Shown one piece after another: positions 1 through 8,766 of a stretch of 64,000 bases of DNA. The stretch is from the NCBI GenBank assembly GCA_003153555.1, contig PLZS01000147.1:1-64000 (forward strand), in the 5' to 3' direction. This DNA is from Candidatus Melainabacteria bacterium. Its GTDB lineage: Bacteria > Cyanobacteriota > Vampirovibrionia > Obscuribacterales > Obscuribacteraceae. The notes below the pieces were generated by a model. It saw only the letters and a program-made list of their open reading frames with translations, was not told the origin of the DNA and made no database searches. The translations under genes and the position numbers were made by a program. How positions within the stretch are numbered: position 1 is the first letter of the stretch; each line of letters opens with the position of its first letter.

Positions 1-105
1 CTCTTGAACATGCGCTGCGCAACCAATGGGATGCGCGGTTACGCAGATGAAGCCCCGAATTCTAGGTTTGATAACGATAGCGTTTTTTTCTCCAGTCGTA
101 CTCAT
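1..105 (-). CDS. fabV: Enoyl-[acyl-carrier-protein] reductase FabV, N-terminal fragment (runs off window)
   Basis: Only the first 35 codons are in the window; the gene continues beyond position 1. Reading the minus strand from the ATG at 105 gives MSTTGEKNAIVIKPRIRGFI followed by CVTAHPIGCAAHVQE. This matches the start typical of FabV / trans-2-enoyl-CoA reductases, where an (I/V)IKP.(I/V)RGFIC...HP.GC segment opens the NADH-binding fold. The family catalyses the last reduction of fatty-acid elongation or reduces crotonyl-CoA. A second in-frame ATG lies three codons upstream at 114 with a GAGAGA stretch almost touching it, so the start could be 105 or 114. The family call rests on a short segment, and the catalytic Tyr/Lys region is not visible. 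Confidence 0.72.
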   Translation of the reverse strand, partial: MSTTGEKNAIVIKPRIRGFICVTAHPIGCAAHVQE

Positions 106-177
106 GAGCGTCATTCTCTCTTTTTTTTGGGGAAGTAGTGATCATCTGTTGCAGACATAGAATGTCAAAACAATAAG

Positions 178-210
178 AGCTATCTGGCACCAAATATGAT
201 GCAGACAGCT
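178..210 (-). terminator. Hairpin at the 3' end of the thioredoxin-like gene
   Basis: The arms AGCTATCTGGCACC (178-191) and GATGCAGACAGCT (198-210) pair with one bulge around an A/T-rich loop. The element begins inside the stop codon of the minus-strand gene and is followed on that strand by a T-rich run (CTCTTATTGTTTT). It belongs to the CACC...GGTG hairpin family found at other gene ends here. Confidence 0.55.
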
Positions 211-701
211 TAGTGGCTCTTTGGAGCGTGTTTGGCTATTTTAGCCAATTTCACTTTGTATTTGGCGGCGTCGAAGTATCCAAAGATTCTACCGACGACC
301 TTTCCATCCGGTGCAAAAACCAAACCGGTTGGAAAAGCGGAGACATCGTTGTGTTCAGCGGTTCGTGTGCCCTCGCCTTTATCCTCTGCATTCAGTTTGA
401 CCGGAACAAAATGTTCAGTCACGTAATGCATAAAGTTGGGGTCAGCAAAAGTAGTTCGATCCAGCTGTTTGCACCATCCGCACCAGTCTGTGTAAAAATC
501 GGCGAGAACAAGCTTTTTAGTTTTTTGAGCTTCATCGAGGCTGGCGCTAAAGTCGGTGCTCCAGGTCGAGGCGGAGCTCTCGCTTGTACTTGCGTTCTCT
601 TTAGAGGCAGCTTCACTCTCATCGGCGAAGGCTGCACAATTGAATTGACAGGCGACTGCCAAAACCACTAATACGCGGGAAATCGTTAAACCACTCTTCA
701 T
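210..701 (-). CDS. Exported thioredoxin-like protein with WCGWCK active site
   Basis: A thiol-disulfide protein of about 163 aa. From the chosen ATG (701) it opens with a signal peptide, MKSGLTISRVLVVLAVACQF, ending near the AFA-DE site, followed by a Ser/Glu-rich linker. A thioredoxin fold then carries the CxxC site in DFYTDWCGWCK and the cis-proline region in SAFPTGLVFAPDGK. An upstream in-frame start would add 13 polar residues before the signal peptide, so 701 is preferred; AAGAGA lies just before it. The WCGWCK form resembles thioredoxin_7 / DsbD C-terminal-type proteins that reduce or repair disulfides outside the cytoplasm. It is separated from the next minus-strand gene (start 2577, stop 766) by a short gap and ends in a hairpin. 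The substrate is unknown. Confidence 0.85.
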   Translation of the reverse strand: MKSGLTISRVLVVLAVACQFNCAAFADESEAASKENASTSESSASTWSTDFSASLDEAQKTKKLVLADFYTDWCGWCKQLDRTTFADPNFMHYVTEHFVPVKLNAEDKGEGTRTAEHNDVSAFPTGLVFAPDGKVVGRIFGYFDAAKYKVKLAKIAKHAPKSH

Positions 702-765
702 GTCTATCTCTTCTTGGTTGGATGGGTTTGAGGACGCCATTCTAATACAACTGCCTCGAATAGAG

Positions 766-2577
766 CTATTTCTCGGGCAAAATGATCATCTCTTCGCGAA
801 TAATCTTAAGGGGCGGATAACCGGCGCCAAGGAACCGATCGTGGAAATCCTGCAGACTATATTGCTTCCCTTTTAATTTTTTGTAGTCATCTCTGAGTGC
901 GAGGATGTCGAGCTTGCCGAGAGTGTAAACAAGATAAGTTGGATCCGACGTGCCGCGCTTTGCTTCGCGTTCAGCATTGGCTTTTTCTTGATATCCCTCG
1001 ACCATAAAGAACTTGACCCCGTCAGCCATCGACATGCCTCGGGTGTGCATTTTCAGGGCGACCATGTAGCGACAGCAGCGCAAAAGCGCGTCGTGAAGTT
1101 GCACCATTTTCAACTTCTTATCGCCTTTGCCAAAGCCCTCATCAAGCAACATTTGTTCGCAATAATGAGCCCAACCTTCGTCTGTCAAAGTAGAGCCAAT
1201 CAGCTTTCTGACTTTTGTGGGAGCTGAGCGTTTGACGTGCAAATACATCACGAAGTGACCGGGATAAGCCTCGTGAATGCTCGTGCAGAGCAAATCCGAG
1301 TTGCTGAAAGCACGCATGTGTTCTTCGATGCGCACTGGGGTCCAACTGGTTTCAGGTGGTGTGACGTAATAGAACGACTGCACAGCCTTCTTTTCATATG
1401 GTCCGGGTACGTCCAGAGAGGCGAAGGTCAAGGCCCGCATGAATGGTGGTGAATCGGTGACAAGAGGACGTTCTGTTGAGGCAATCGTGACAATTTTTCC
1501 ATCAATGCAGAACTTACGAATTCGATCGAGCAAGTTTCGAATATCCGCTAGTAGCTGAGCTGGTTTGGGATGATCCTTGGCTATCTCTTCAAAGCATTGC
1601 TGAGGAGTTTTGTTTGGATCGATTTCTTTGGCAAGAGTTACAAATTCTGCCTGCAACCTCTTCAGTTCTTGTTCTCCACGCACTAGCAGTGAATCGATTG
1701 GCTCATCGACCATGTCGTTGTAGAGAAGTTTTTTCTTGTAAGCATCCTCGCCAAGAGCGAAGCTGCCCTTACACAAATCTTTGTCGACCATTTCCTGCAA
1801 AAAAGTTTGATAGCTCTTCAACGCCTCGACGCTCTTTTTAGTGACCTCGGCAAGCTGACTCTGCAGTTCTTGATTCTTCACGGACTTGAACGCTGCTGGT
1901 ACTGAATTTTTAAAAAAATCTATTCCGCCCGGCAATTGTTCAAGGGCAATTTCAGCGTAAATCTTTGGCACCAGCTTTGGCTCTAGATTCTGTTTGGCAA
2001 ACTCAAGTGCCTGCGGAATAAAGTGTTCCCGCGCAATAACATCCTTCATCCTCACTGGAAGCGGCGCAAAGTCTCTTTTAACCAGGTCGAATATGCTCGA
2101 GCTAACACCACTTGAATAGATGTCGGGATCTTTTTTCCACAGATTTAACTCACCGTCATTTTGCAGATCGCTATGAACACGGCCAATCAGAATTTCCCTG
2201 TCGTGTCGATTGATAGGCGACATAGTTTTCGGGTCTAGAGCTTGCAAAACTTCCAAATAGCTTTTCAGACCGGCAACTCTGGCGGCGAAGAACTCAGCAG
2301 AATAATTTTCCAACTCTGTGTCGTGTTCATGAAAACCTGAAGCGGTTGCCCAGGTTGGATCTAAATTGAACATATCGTCGAAAAAAGAGTCAGCGATCAT
2401 ATTGAAATTCTGATCAGCGGTCTGACCACTTTTAGGTTGAGGAGCGAGGATTACAGGCGGTTTACTTTTCACTTCAACAGCACCGACAGGCGATGTGACA
2501 AAAAGTGGCGCCCAGATCAAAGATGCAACTAGCAACTGACAAAGCTGTCTGGCGCCCGATTTTCGCACTTTTCTCAT
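766..2577 (-). CDS. DUF885 family secreted protein, probable zinc metallohydrolase
   Basis: About 603 aa. An N-terminal signal peptide (LCQLLVASLIWAPLFVTSPVGA) is followed by a long helical domain with the DUF885 signature. Near residue 440 the segment SIHEAYPGHFVMYLH contains HExxPGH, the form of zinc-binding HExxH seen in this family, and EGWAHYCEQML follows as the family's second conserved block. Known DUF885 members are thought to be carboxypeptidase-like M32 relatives, but I know of no confirmed substrate for this type. The ATG at 2577 is chosen over the GTG two codons upstream because GAGGGAG sits 5-6 bases before it. The length is normal for the family. It stands alone, divergent from the etf operon that begins at 2803. 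Confidence 0.82.
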   Translation of the reverse strand: MRKVRKSGARQLCQLLVASLIWAPLFVTSPVGAVEVKSKPPVILAPQPKSGQTADQNFNMIADSFFDDMFNLDPTWATASGFHEHDTELENYSAEFFAARVAGLKSYLEVLQALDPKTMSPINRHDREILIGRVHSDLQNDGELNLWKKDPDIYSSGVSSSIFDLVKRDFAPLPVRMKDVIAREHFIPQALEFAKQNLEPKLVPKIYAEIALEQLPGGIDFFKNSVPAAFKSVKNQELQSQLAEVTKKSVEALKSYQTFLQEMVDKDLCKGSFALGEDAYKKKLLYNDMVDEPIDSLLVRGEQELKRLQAEFVTLAKEIDPNKTPQQCFEEIAKDHPKPAQLLADIRNLLDRIRKFCIDGKIVTIASTERPLVTDSPPFMRALTFASLDVPGPYEKKAVQSFYYVTPPETSWTPVRIEEHMRAFSNSDLLCTSIHEAYPGHFVMYLHVKRSAPTKVRKLIGSTLTDEGWAHYCEQMLLDEGFGKGDKKLKMVQLHDALLRCCRYMVALKMHTRGMSMADGVKFFMVEGYQEKANAEREAKRGTSDPTYLVYTLGKLDILALRDDYKKLKGKQYSLQDFHDRFLGAGYPPLKIIREEMIILPEK

Positions 2578-2802
2578 CAACACTCCCTCTTAGCTCAAAT
2601 TCATCCCCAAGGACAGCAATGATACGCTGCGCTTGATGGTGAAAACCTTATGACATCAAAAACAAAGAAAGCATTACGGATTGCGTTTGGGCGCCAATTA
2701 GCGCGTCCAATATCAGAAATGTCGGTGATCAGAGAACTCGCGTAACAATCCCAGTTTCGTCGAGCAATATATGTAATATTGATCTGGGAACTCAGGAGTG
2801 TT

Positions 2803-3636
2803 ATGTCAGGCTACAACATTTTCGTGCTCGTCAAGCAGGTTCCAGACCAGGGATCCAAGGCGGGCATAAATCCAGACGGTACGATTGATCGGGCTAAAGC
2901 CAAGCGGATGCTAAATCCGTTTGATCGATATGCCCTCCAAGCCGCTTTGCATACGAAGAACGCTTACGGTGGCACGGTCACTGCGATATCCATGGGACCG
3001 CCGCCCGCTGTTGAAATCCTCATGGAAGCGCTTGAACACGGAGTTGATCGCGGTTTTCTATTATCAGACCGCAGATTAGCTGCCTCCGACACATTGGCAA
3101 CAGCCTACGCGCTGTACAAGACTGTTTTACACGCAGGCAAATTCGACATCATATTTTGTGGACTGCAGACTACTGACGGTGATACCGCTCAAGTTGGACC
3201 GCAATTGGCTGAGCGTCTAGGTTTGCCGCAAATAACTTATTGCGAAGACTTCGCTATTGAAAACGGAAAAGTACACGCAAGAAGAATCATCGAAGGCGGC
3301 ATTCAAAAGGTGATCACCGAGATGCCAGTGCTCGTCACCGTAGCCAACTCATATCATCCACTTGAATACAAATCGTTTAGAGGAGCTTGGCGCGTTCAGC
3401 AACTCGCGAGACGGCAAGAAGAGCTGAAGCAATACATTCAAACCATTGATTTGGATCTGATTGGTGCTGATCCAGAACGATGCGGTCTGAAAGGCTCGCC
3501 GACGATCGTTGCCGCAACTGAAAAAGTTGGTGAAATCGGCGGCAGTTGCACGATGCATGAAGGACATTCGCCTGACGAAATGGTTGGCGAGATCATCAAG
3601 AGCACAGGGATCCGCGAATATTTGGTGGCAAAATAA
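2803..3636 (+). CDS. etfB: Electron transfer flavoprotein subunit beta
   Basis: Small subunit of ETF, the soluble FAD/AMP protein that carries electrons from acyl-CoA and related dehydrogenases to ETF:quinone oxidoreductase. Visible are the N-terminal LVKQVPD block, the NPFDRYALQAAL segment, and the AMP/adenine-binding region FCGLQTTDGDTAQVGPQLAE, then the conserved MPVLVTVAN strand. About 277 aa, near normal length. The ATG at 2803 is chosen because CAGGAG precedes it by four bases; the reading frame opens slightly earlier without an RBS. The stop overlaps the ATG of the alpha subunit by one base, which implies translational coupling. It is the first gene of the etfB-etfA-ETF-QO operon. Confidence 0.93.
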   Translation: MSGYNIFVLVKQVPDQGSKAGINPDGTIDRAKAKRMLNPFDRYALQAALHTKNAYGGTVTAISMGPPPAVEILMEALEHGVDRGFLLSDRRLAASDTLATAYALYKTVLHAGKFDIIFCGLQTTDGDTAQVGPQLAERLGLPQITYCEDFAIENGKVHARRIIEGGIQKVITEMPVLVTVANSYHPLEYKSFRGAWRVQQLARRQEELKQYIQTIDLDLIGADPERCGLKGSPTIVAATEKVGEIGGSCTMHEGHSPDEMVGEIIKSTGIREYLVAK

Positions 3637-4808
3637 TGAGCGAAGAAGAAAAAAAACCACAAGAGACTCCGACACCACAAGAGACTCTGACACCACAAGA
3701 AACTCCTACGCTCGAAGTATCTCCATTCTGCCCTAAAGGCGAAGTTCTTGTTGTCGCAGAACACATTCTCGGTGAATTGCAGCCGGTTACTCTAGAGCTT
3801 CTCGGAGCGGGTCGCATTCTGGCAGACAAAATGGAGCGCTCGCTGCTCTGTATCGTTATGGGTTACGATCTTGGCGACATCCCCCAGAAGATGATCGAAT
3901 ATGGTGCCGATACTGTCTATGTTGCAGACCACCCTGAATTAAAAAACTACAGGACCTTAACGTACCGTCGGGTCTTATGCGATTTCCTCGAGTCACTACC
4001 AGAGCCACCACATACGACATTGCTTGGATCGACTACCACAGGTCGCGATCTTGCTCCTCGTATTGCAGCTCACTTTGACACAGGACTGACAGCCGATTGC
4101 ACAGAGTTGGATATCGGACCTTACGAGCATAAAAACAAAGTTGATCCAACCAAAATTGGCTTGTATCCGAACTGCTTGTACGCTATTCGTCCAAGCTTCG
4201 GGGAAAGTCTGAAGGCCAGAATTTTAGGACCGTGGAAAAATCCACAGATGGCTACCACCAGACCTGGTGTCATGATTCCGAACAAGCCGGATGCCACCAA
4301 ACAGGGCAAGATCATCCAAGTTCCAGTCAACCTGAAAGATGAAGACTTCAGACTAGTGGTTGAAGAAACTATTCGCGAGATCTCCAAAGGTATCAAACTG
4401 ACCGAAGCAGATGTGATCGTTGCTGGTGGCTATGGTCTGGGCACAGCCGAAGGCTTCGAGCTCGTCAAAAAGCTGGCTGCATGTTTCGAGAACTCGGCAG
4501 TCGGTGCATCGCGTAAGGTAGTCGACCTTGGCTGGATTCCATATCAACATCAAGTTGGTCAAACAGGCAAGACGGTTCGACCCAAACTCTACATTGCATG
4601 CGGCATTTCGGGTGCCATCCAACACAGAGTCGGCATGTCCAAGTCAAACATGATCATTGCCATTAACAAAGATCCAGATGCGGCGATCTTCAAGTTCGCG
4701 CACCATGGAATCGTTGGCGATTGTTATCAAATCATCCCCGAGATGATCAAGCAGTTACAGGAAAACAAAGTGAAGCGGGAGGTTGAGGCAGTTGTCAGCA
4801 CGCATTGA
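3636..4808 (+). CDS. etfA: Electron transfer flavoprotein subunit alpha
   Basis: Large subunit of ETF, 390 aa. The C-terminal FAD domain is plain: GGYGLGTAEGFELVKKLA, then VDLGWIPYQHQVGQTGKTV, LYIACGISGAIQHRVGM and AINKDPDAAIFKFAHHGIVG. These are the alpha-subunit FAD-binding motifs. The N-terminal domain has the usual LVVAEH and LLGSTTTGRDLAPRIA blocks. Unusual is an N-terminal extension (about residues 5-28) made of a PQETxT repeat in three copies, encoded by near-identical 18-base direct repeats at about 3658-3712. The ATG overlaps the etfB stop. Its 3' end overlaps the ETF-QO start, so all three genes are coupled. Confidence 0.94.
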   Translation: MSEEEKKPQETPTPQETLTPQETPTLEVSPFCPKGEVLVVAEHILGELQPVTLELLGAGRILADKMERSLLCIVMGYDLGDIPQKMIEYGADTVYVADHPELKNYRTLTYRRVLCDFLESLPEPPHTTLLGSTTTGRDLAPRIAAHFDTGLTADCTELDIGPYEHKNKVDPTKIGLYPNCLYAIRPSFGESLKARILGPWKNPQMATTRPGVMIPNKPDATKQGKIIQVPVNLKDEDFRLVVEETIREISKGIKLTEADVIVAGGYGLGTAEGFELVKKLAACFENSAVGASRKVVDLGWIPYQHQVGQTGKTVRPKLYIACGISGAIQHRVGMSKSNMIIAINKDPDAAIFKFAHHGIVGDCYQIIPEMIKQLQENKVKREVEAVVSTH

Positions 4809-6507
4809 ATATGACCTATTGCTCGTCGGTGGTAGCCCATCGAATCTGACACTGGCGTACCATTTCCTGGAGCTAGCTAAGGCTAGCGGGAAAGAATTCA
4901 CGATTGCCGTTTTAGAAAAAAGCAAAGAGTTCGGCGCACATATCATGAGTGGTGCTGTTTCGAACCCACACATCCTCGAAAAAGTTTGGCCGAACTACAA
5001 AGAACTTGGTTTTCCAATTGAAGCGACTTGCACCGAGAGCAATTTGTCGGTCCTTGGCGTAGAGAAGAAATGGGACATACCCAACGCCATGGTGCCAAAA
5101 ACTATGGACAAAACTGGTTATCTGGTTTTGAGCTTGAGCTTCGTTACTAACTGGATGGCACGTCAGCTGCAAGAAAAAGCAAAAGACGTTCCAAACGTTT
5201 CGATGGACTTGTTCACAGGCTTTGCTGCACACGGGGTGGTTTTTGAAGAGGGTCGTGTTGCTGGCGTCTGCGTTAGTGAAGATCCTAAAAGCGAAGATGA
5301 TTACGTATACGGAAAGTTCACTTGTTTCGGTGACAAAGGATTCATTTCCAGAGATGTTATCGATCACTTCAAACTGCGTAACTGCCCACAAATCTGGTCA
5401 GTGGGCGTCAAAGAAGTTTGGCAATGCAAAGAAAGCTATGAAGGAAAAGTTTGGCACACCTTAGGTTGGCCATTACTAGAAGGCACCTTTGGTGGTGGCT
5501 TCGTCTACGGCATGAAAGACAACAAGTTGACCATTGGAATGGTAATCAGCTTGGACAGCCGTGATCCAAACATGAATCCTCAGCAGAAACTGCAGGATTA
5601 CAAAAAGCACCCCTGGATCCAAAAGATGATCACTGGTGGCAAGCTTCTCAAATATGGTGCCGCTCTGCTCCCTGAAGGCGGATATTATGCTCTGCCAACG
5701 AAGTTTGCGGTGCCTGGGGGCATCTTACTTGGAGATGCGTTGGGCGTGCTCGACGTGAAAAATCTGGCCGGGATCGATCGCGCCATGGAATGCGGATATG
5801 TTGCTGCAGAAGTTGTGCATGACGCATTAATCAAACAAGATTTCAGCGAAGCAGCTCTCGCTCCGTATCAAGAACGGCTGACCAACAGCTTTGTAGTCAA
5901 AGAAGCCTACAACAACAGATACTTCCGCTGGGCATTTATCGAGAATCCCAAATTGTTAGGCGAATACTTGCCTGAAGTTGCACGCAGCATCGACAAATCA
6001 TCGGCGATGTTCGGCATGTGGAAAGTATGGTTCAAGCATCCATTTGGCGCGCCAGTTGATGGTGTTAGATCGCTCGGATTGATCAACGGCAAATTCAACA
6101 TCGGTCCGATCAAATACGAAGCCGATTACAAGCACATCATTCCATCGTTTGTGGCACCAAAATACGAAGAGCCACAATACGACAAAGCGACGATTTATTC
6201 ACGCGCTGATGCTGTCTTTTATTCGTCGACAAAATATCATGAAGGAAATAATCACATCGATGAATTCAACGCTCAAGTTTGCGTCGAATGCATCAAGCGA
6301 TACGAGGCTGTCGACAAAACTACTCCATGCGTTTCCGACTGCACGGCTGAAGTGCATAGAATCGACATCGTCGACCAAATCAGCAAGCATGGCATGTCTT
6401 TAGAGAACTGCATACATTGCAGAACCTGCGAAGACGTCTGCCCCGAAGTTAATCTTCGCGTCAAACCAACCTCCCAGGGCAGCGGTCCAGACTTTTTGGG
6501 ACTCTAA
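4792..6507 (+). CDS. ETF:quinone oxidoreductase (FixC-FixX-like fusion)
   Basis: Membrane-associated flavoprotein, about 571 aa, that passes electrons from ETF to quinone. The FAD/quinone domain shows the ETF-QO blocks SVGVKEVWQ, HTLGWPLLEGTFGGGFVYG, KYGAALLPEGGYYALPT and GGILLGDALGVLDVKNLAGI. The C-terminus (from about residue 500) is a ferredoxin-like domain, with CVECIKRYE and NCIHCRTCEDVCPEVNLRV supplying the cluster cysteines. The N-terminal dinucleotide motif is atypical: LVGGSPSNL where GxGPAxL is usual. The TTG at 4792 is preferred, nine bases after GGGAGG; another TTG at 4783 abuts that site. It overlaps the etfA stop by 17 bases. The separate fixC and fixX genes of diazotrophs are here one protein, as in ETFDH-type enzymes. 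Confidence 0.9.
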   Translation: MSARIEYDLLLVGGSPSNLTLAYHFLELAKASGKEFTIAVLEKSKEFGAHIMSGAVSNPHILEKVWPNYKELGFPIEATCTESNLSVLGVEKKWDIPNAMVPKTMDKTGYLVLSLSFVTNWMARQLQEKAKDVPNVSMDLFTGFAAHGVVFEEGRVAGVCVSEDPKSEDDYVYGKFTCFGDKGFISRDVIDHFKLRNCPQIWSVGVKEVWQCKESYEGKVWHTLGWPLLEGTFGGGFVYGMKDNKLTIGMVISLDSRDPNMNPQQKLQDYKKHPWIQKMITGGKLLKYGAALLPEGGYYALPTKFAVPGGILLGDALGVLDVKNLAGIDRAMECGYVAAEVVHDALIKQDFSEAALAPYQERLTNSFVVKEAYNNRYFRWAFIENPKLLGEYLPEVARSIDKSSAMFGMWKVWFKHPFGAPVDGVRSLGLINGKFNIGPIKYEADYKHIIPSFVAPKYEEPQYDKATIYSRADAVFYSSTKYHEGNNHIDEFNAQVCVECIKRYEAVDKTTPCVSDCTAEVHRIDIVDQISKHGMSLENCIHCRTCEDVCPEVNLRVKPTSQGSGPDFLGL

Positions 6508-6548
6508 GGTCGAAATCCAGACTGGTTTAAGTACATTCCGCCGATTTG

Positions 6549-6566
6549 AACCGATATCGGTTTAAG
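6549..6566. repeat. AACCGATATCGGTT palindrome, copy 1
   Basis: The 14-base perfect palindrome AACCGATATCGGTT (6549-6562) is extended on the right to TTTAAG. It lies 83 bases before the ATG of the large unknown gene at 6645. The same core recurs at 11.1-11.2 kb and 37.7 kb. It could be a repressor operator or a dispersed repeat; the symmetry suits a homodimeric regulator. Confidence 0.7.
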
Positions 6567-6644
6567 TCGCAGCGCCACACCTGTCTGCTCTGTACGTACG
6601 CGGCGCACCCATGGCGTGAAGGCCGCTGGGGGCATTTATGGGGG

Positions 6645-8699
6645 ATGGGAATCTCCCTATTGAGATCCACCCTTTTCGGTCGTAGATTAACCAGTACCTT
6701 CAGCGGGTCACATATTCTGTTCGATTCTGGTTTAAATACCAATCAGTCGGCGCCTGCCAAACCCTCAGAGGCTCTTGAGCTTCTCAGGCAGGAAATCGCC
6801 GCGCACAAAGGCCAGACGGCTCAGAAGAGCTATCTGGGTTATGCAGTTTCGCAGCTGGCTAGCCTGGGTCGCAGTGATTCTCTCGCGCCAGTCGAAAAAC
6901 TGAGCAACGACCTCCAGGAAGCATTAAAGAAGGGGGACACTGCCACAGCCGGGAAATTGGCGGCTGACGCCAAAACCGTAGTCGAAGAAGACAAAAAGGC
7001 ACTGCACACTGATTCTTTGGTAACCCAATACGGCACCGGCATGATCAAGACAGCTGGGCTTTTCGTTCCCAGCAAGCCTGGTTATACAATTTCTGGTTTG
7101 GCGTATGCCTTGGATCAAACAAAGCCAGGAGACTCTGTAGGCAATCAGTTGGTGGACTGCGGTCTGGGATTGACGAAAGGTCTAGCTTTGAAAGGAAGCT
7201 TCCAAGCGGTCGGCGCAATGGACTTGGGAATTGCTGCAAAAGCAGTCACACTCGGAATTTCCTCTAGGGTAGCTGATAATGCGCTGACTAGACAAACTTA
7301 TGCGGAAGGAAACGGATATAGTGTCTTGACCGGCTTGGCGAGGACTGCGGAATCGTCATTTAATCGCACTGCCCTCGCGTCCGATGTCATCACTTTCGGA
7401 TTGGCACATGGTGCCCTCAGGCAAATCAACAGCGTCACAGGCGGAGCCCTGAGAAACAGTCCGTTCTGGTCGATGGTAGCGACGGGTGGTGTTTTCGGCG
7501 TTTCCACCGGAAGCGTCCATGAGATCACTCGTCAACATCAAGCCGGTGAAAGTTTCGACTTCCAGAAAGTTCTCACCAGCGCGGCTCTAACCGGAGTGAC
7601 GGACATGATCGCCGCCGGTCCGGGCGGAAAAATGACGAGCATGCGCGCTTCTGCGATGGAACGTCAGAATACGTCGGACCAGACTCCAACCGGAGCAGAG
7701 CAAACAAAAATAGCTCCTGTATTGCAGCGCAATTTTCCCGGCAGTACATCACGCGAATTTCAACTAGTGAACGGCGATCAGCAAGTAGTCGAATTGCTGC
7801 GTAACTCCCCAAACAAGATGGTCTATGCCGCCGTTCGCGAAGTGTCTCTCGCAGGCGCATTAGGACCTCAGAAAAGCATGCTGATTCAACATATGGAAGC
7901 AGGCAAAGATGGCGCTACGACGTTGGCAGTCAATCGATCTGTATACGGAATCGCTGATTTGTTGGCCACCTGCAATCCTAAATTGCTGCCTGAAGCTTTG
8001 CAAGCAAAGCACATCATCCCATCTGCCGAAAGCCTCTGGCTGACTCAAGAAACAGGTGGACGTTTGCGTTTCTCAATTGCCATGCCAACCGATCTAAAAC
8101 CTAACGAATCACAACCTGTCAAACTCGGCAGAAGTGTGAGCGAAATGCTACTCGGTCCTGAAACCCCTAAACATCTGGAAGACATGCACGATAAAGGAGC
8201 CATGGCTCAGGCGATGCGAAACTTTAGGACGCCTGCTAGATACTTCAATGGTGGCGCCGATAGTATCGCGTTCGAATTACCGGACCGGAATATTCTCAAG
8301 ATAACTGATAAAGGTTGGGATCCAACCTGGGGATCACGCGAGATTTGGACGCCAAAGGGAATGAAAGCGATAGACGCACCTATGATTTCGAAACCTCAAA
8401 CCATAGACCTTCGCGAAGCATCAATAACCTGGTTCATCCAGAAGCGCATGCTTTCACCAGTGACCGAAAGAGACTTAAATCTTTTCGATAGCCAAATTGA
8501 ACAAGATGGCAGGTTTAAATTCTGGGATAACGATTTTAAATCTCACGGAAAAAATCAGCTTGGCTTTGATCCGAAGACTCGAGAACTATATGTGCTTGAT
8601 TACGACTCAGTCCGGCTGCCGCATCTTGTTCCGAAAGACGCCGAGGTAGGTGGATCTACGTGGTTTGCAAACCGATATCTGATGCATCACGACCACTGA
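6645..8699 (+). CDS. Large unrecognised protein: Gly/Ala-rich helical domain plus kinase-like C-terminus
   Basis: About 684 aa; family not recognised. The ATG at 6645 (MGISLLRSTLFGRRL) is chosen; the frame is open further upstream, but that stretch contains the GATATC palindrome and lacks an RBS. Residues about 30-130 are charged helices. Residues 130-340 are Gly/Ala-rich hydrophobic helices (for example LYALDQTKPGDSVGNQLVDC and ASDVITFGLAHGALRQINSV) like those in the proteins at 34340-36151 and 62473-63534. The last 140 residues resemble a small-molecule or protein kinase-like fold. DSIAFELPDRNILKIT looks like an N-lobe strand pair with a lysine, and FWDNDFKSHGKNQLGFDPKT followed by YVLDYDSVRL mimics the catalytic-loop Asn and metal-binding Asp. 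That kinase reading is an inference from spacing alone. Confidence 0.8.
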   Translation: MGISLLRSTLFGRRLTSTFSGSHILFDSGLNTNQSAPAKPSEALELLRQEIAAHKGQTAQKSYLGYAVSQLASLGRSDSLAPVEKLSNDLQEALKKGDTATAGKLAADAKTVVEEDKKALHTDSLVTQYGTGMIKTAGLFVPSKPGYTISGLAYALDQTKPGDSVGNQLVDCGLGLTKGLALKGSFQAVGAMDLGIAAKAVTLGISSRVADNALTRQTYAEGNGYSVLTGLARTAESSFNRTALASDVITFGLAHGALRQINSVTGGALRNSPFWSMVATGGVFGVSTGSVHEITRQHQAGESFDFQKVLTSAALTGVTDMIAAGPGGKMTSMRASAMERQNTSDQTPTGAEQTKIAPVLQRNFPGSTSREFQLVNGDQQVVELLRNSPNKMVYAAVREVSLAGALGPQKSMLIQHMEAGKDGATTLAVNRSVYGIADLLATCNPKLLPEALQAKHIIPSAESLWLTQETGGRLRFSIAMPTDLKPNESQPVKLGRSVSEMLLGPETPKHLEDMHDKGAMAQAMRNFRTPARYFNGGADSIAFELPDRNILKITDKGWDPTWGSREIWTPKGMKAIDAPMISKPQTIDLREASITWFIQKRMLSPVTERDLNLFDSQIEQDGRFKFWDNDFKSHGKNQLGFDPKTRELYVLDYDSVRLPHLVPKDAEVGGSTWFANRYLMHHDH

Positions 8700-8766
8700 C
8701 TTTTTCTCCTAGCAATGCGACATCCGTGTATATTTGTCTAGCGGCGAATAAGTAACGGTGATAAGG

